Shown here piece after piece: positions 5,914 to 7,003 of a DNA stretch of 7,003 nt; the first letter of the stretch is position 1; each line of letters opens with the position of its first letter. The translations under genes and the position numbers were made by a program. This DNA is from Clostridia bacterium (GTDB lineage: Bacteria > Bacillota > Clostridia > Oscillospirales > Acutalibacteraceae): contig CAAEIM010000050.1 in the NCBI GenBank assembly GCA_900755995.1, positions 1-7,003 on the forward strand, written 5' to 3'. The notes under the pieces were generated by a model. That model saw only the letters and a list, made by a program, of their open reading frames with translations, had not been told where the DNA came from and did no database searches.

Positions 5914-7003
5914 TCAGATAGCACGAACACGGATTACACCGTCAATAGCTGCGATTGCAGCTGCATTTTCTGCATTGCCGCCTGCAACGTCAAAGATTGA
6001 ATATGCGTAGTCGCCACGGCTCTTTGAAAGCATATTTTCAACATTGCCGTTTACCTCAGAAAGAACCTTCTTGAGGAGCTCGGGAACGTTCTTGTGCATT
6101 ACGCAAAAACGAACATCATCAGGATTTGTTCTTGCAAGTGAAAGTGCAGGATAGTTTACTGAATTTATGATATTACCGTTTTCAAGGTATTCCTTAAGCT
6201 CATCACAAGCCATTACTGCACAGTTATCCTCGCTTTCAGGAGTTGAAGCGCCGAGATGCGGCAGGCAGATGATATTTTCTTCGCCGATAATATCGTCTGT
6301 AGCAAAATCTGTTACATACTTAGCAACCTTGCCGCTCTTTACAGCTTCAAGAACTGCTGTAGAATTAACAAGACCGTCACGGCTGAAGTTAAGGATACGA
6401 ACATTATCCTTCATCTTTGCAATCATATCAGCGTCAACCATATCCTTAGTATCTGCTGTAAGAGGAACATGAATTGTAAGGTAATCGCAGTTTACCATAA
6501 CCTCCTCGCCGCTCTTCATAAGCTTAACGGATGGATTAAGCTTTAATGCATTTGTTACAGACATAAACGGATCAAAGCCGATTACATTCATACCAAGTGA
6601 AATAGCACAGTTGGCAACCAAAATTCCGATTGCGCCAAGACCGATTACGCCGAGAGTTTTGCCCTTAATCTCAGGACCGACAAACTGGCTCTTGCCTTTT
6701 TCTACCATTTTGCCTACTGCGTCGCCGTTGCCCTTAAGAGTTTTAGCCCAGTCAGCACCCTCCATAACCCTTCTTGAAGAAAGGAGAAGTCCTGCAACTA
6801 CAAGTTCCTTAACGGCATTTGCGTTAGCACCGGGTGTATTGAATACTACTATACCCTTATCTGAACAAACGTCCTTAGGAATGTTGTTTGTTCCTGCGCC
6901 GGCCCTTGCAATGGCAAGAAGATTGTCGGCAAACTCCATATCGTGCATTGATGCACTTCTTACGAGGACTGCGTCAGAATTCTGAACATCGTCGCCGTAT
7001 GAA
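5914..7003 (-). CDS. serA: D-3-phosphoglycerate dehydrogenase, 5' end outside window
   Basis: Catalyses NAD-dependent oxidation of 3-phosphoglycerate to 3-phosphohydroxypyruvate, the first step of serine synthesis, in the cytoplasm. 362 residues are visible. The frame stays open to the right edge, with S-Y-G-D-D-V-Q upstream of the internal Met at 6948, so that Met is not the start. Clostridial relatives are about 387 residues, suggesting roughly 25 are missing. Visible numbering: substrate loop with A-R-A-G-A-G-T-N-N (32-40), NAD-binding GLGAIG at 121-126 with Asp144 of F-D-P for the ribose, catalytic Arg208 in N-F-S-R-D-G and His249 in P-H-L-G-A-S-T. The expected catalytic Glu is Asp (236 or 237). 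A C-terminal ACT domain (about 297-362) keeps His303, Asn305 and Asn320, matching the serine-binding residues of the E. coli enzyme, so feedback inhibition by serine is plausible. serC commonly precedes such a gene but would lie outside. Confidence 0.95.
   Translation of the reverse strand, partial: SYGDDVQNSDAVLVRSASMHDMEFADNLLAIARAGAGTNNIPKDVCSDKGIVVFNTPGANANAVKELVVAGLLLSSRRVMEGADWAKTLKGNGDAVGKMVEKGKSQFVGPEIKGKTLGVIGLGAIGILVANCAISLGMNVIGFDPFMSVTNALKLNPSVKLMKSGEEVMVNCDYLTIHVPLTADTKDMVDADMIAKMKDNVRILNFSRDGLVNSTAVLEAVKSGKVAKYVTDFATDDIIGEENIICLPHLGASTPESEDNCAVMACDELKEYLENGNIINSVNYPALSLARTNPDDVRFCVMHKNVPELLKKVLSEVNGNVENMLSKSRGDYAYSIFDVAGGNAENAAAIAAIDGVIRVRAI

Noticed and set aside
6167..6985. 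Plus-strand open frames opposite serA
   Set aside because: Shadows of a highly conserved gene on the other strand.

Overview
The window looks like a chromosomal segment of an anaerobic Bacillota in the Oscillospiraceae (Ruminococcus-like). The basis is a type I dockerin of the 'INDVT.IQ' style, a compact phosphoglycerate dehydrogenase with an ACT tail of the kind common in Clostridia, strong AGGAG ribosome sites, AT-rich intergenic DNA and moderate GC. The species cannot be fixed from this sequence. No tRNA, rRNA, CRISPR array, insertion sequence or phage gene was seen.

Layout. (1) 118-2739, minus strand: full-length valyl-tRNA synthetase (valS), with its own consensus-like promoter (2795-2823), a leader of about 49 nt holding a small hairpin, and a weak terminator-like structure near the left edge. 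(2) 2740-3051: a divergent AT-rich spacer of about 310 bp carrying the valS promoter and, facing the other way, a strong extended -10 promoter (2994-3022). (3) 3052-3438, plus strand: a small lipoprotein with a lipocalin-like domain. (4) 3439-3673: a convergent spacer with a 12-bp GC-rich hairpin (3461-3487) and a possible 42-codon small gene (3539-3667). (5) 3674-5770, minus strand: a 698-residue secreted protein with a signal peptide, an NlpC/P60-like cysteine peptidase domain, three SpaA/Cna-B-like beta domains and a C-terminal type I dockerin. (6) 5771-5913: a spacer with a strong minus-strand intrinsic terminator ending only 17 nt before the start of the dockerin gene. (7) 5914-7003, minus strand: the 3' part of D-3-phosphoglycerate dehydrogenase (serA), running off the right edge.

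valS and serA are housekeeping genes for translation and serine synthesis. They flank two cell-surface genes. The dockerin protein is the most interesting item: its architecture suggests a cell-wall or protein-cleaving enzyme, or a domain that keeps such a fold, which docks onto a cohesin scaffold instead of being sortase-anchored. No cohesin, scaffoldin or sortase is visible here, so the partner must be encoded elsewhere. The neighbours do not suggest that the four larger genes act in one pathway.
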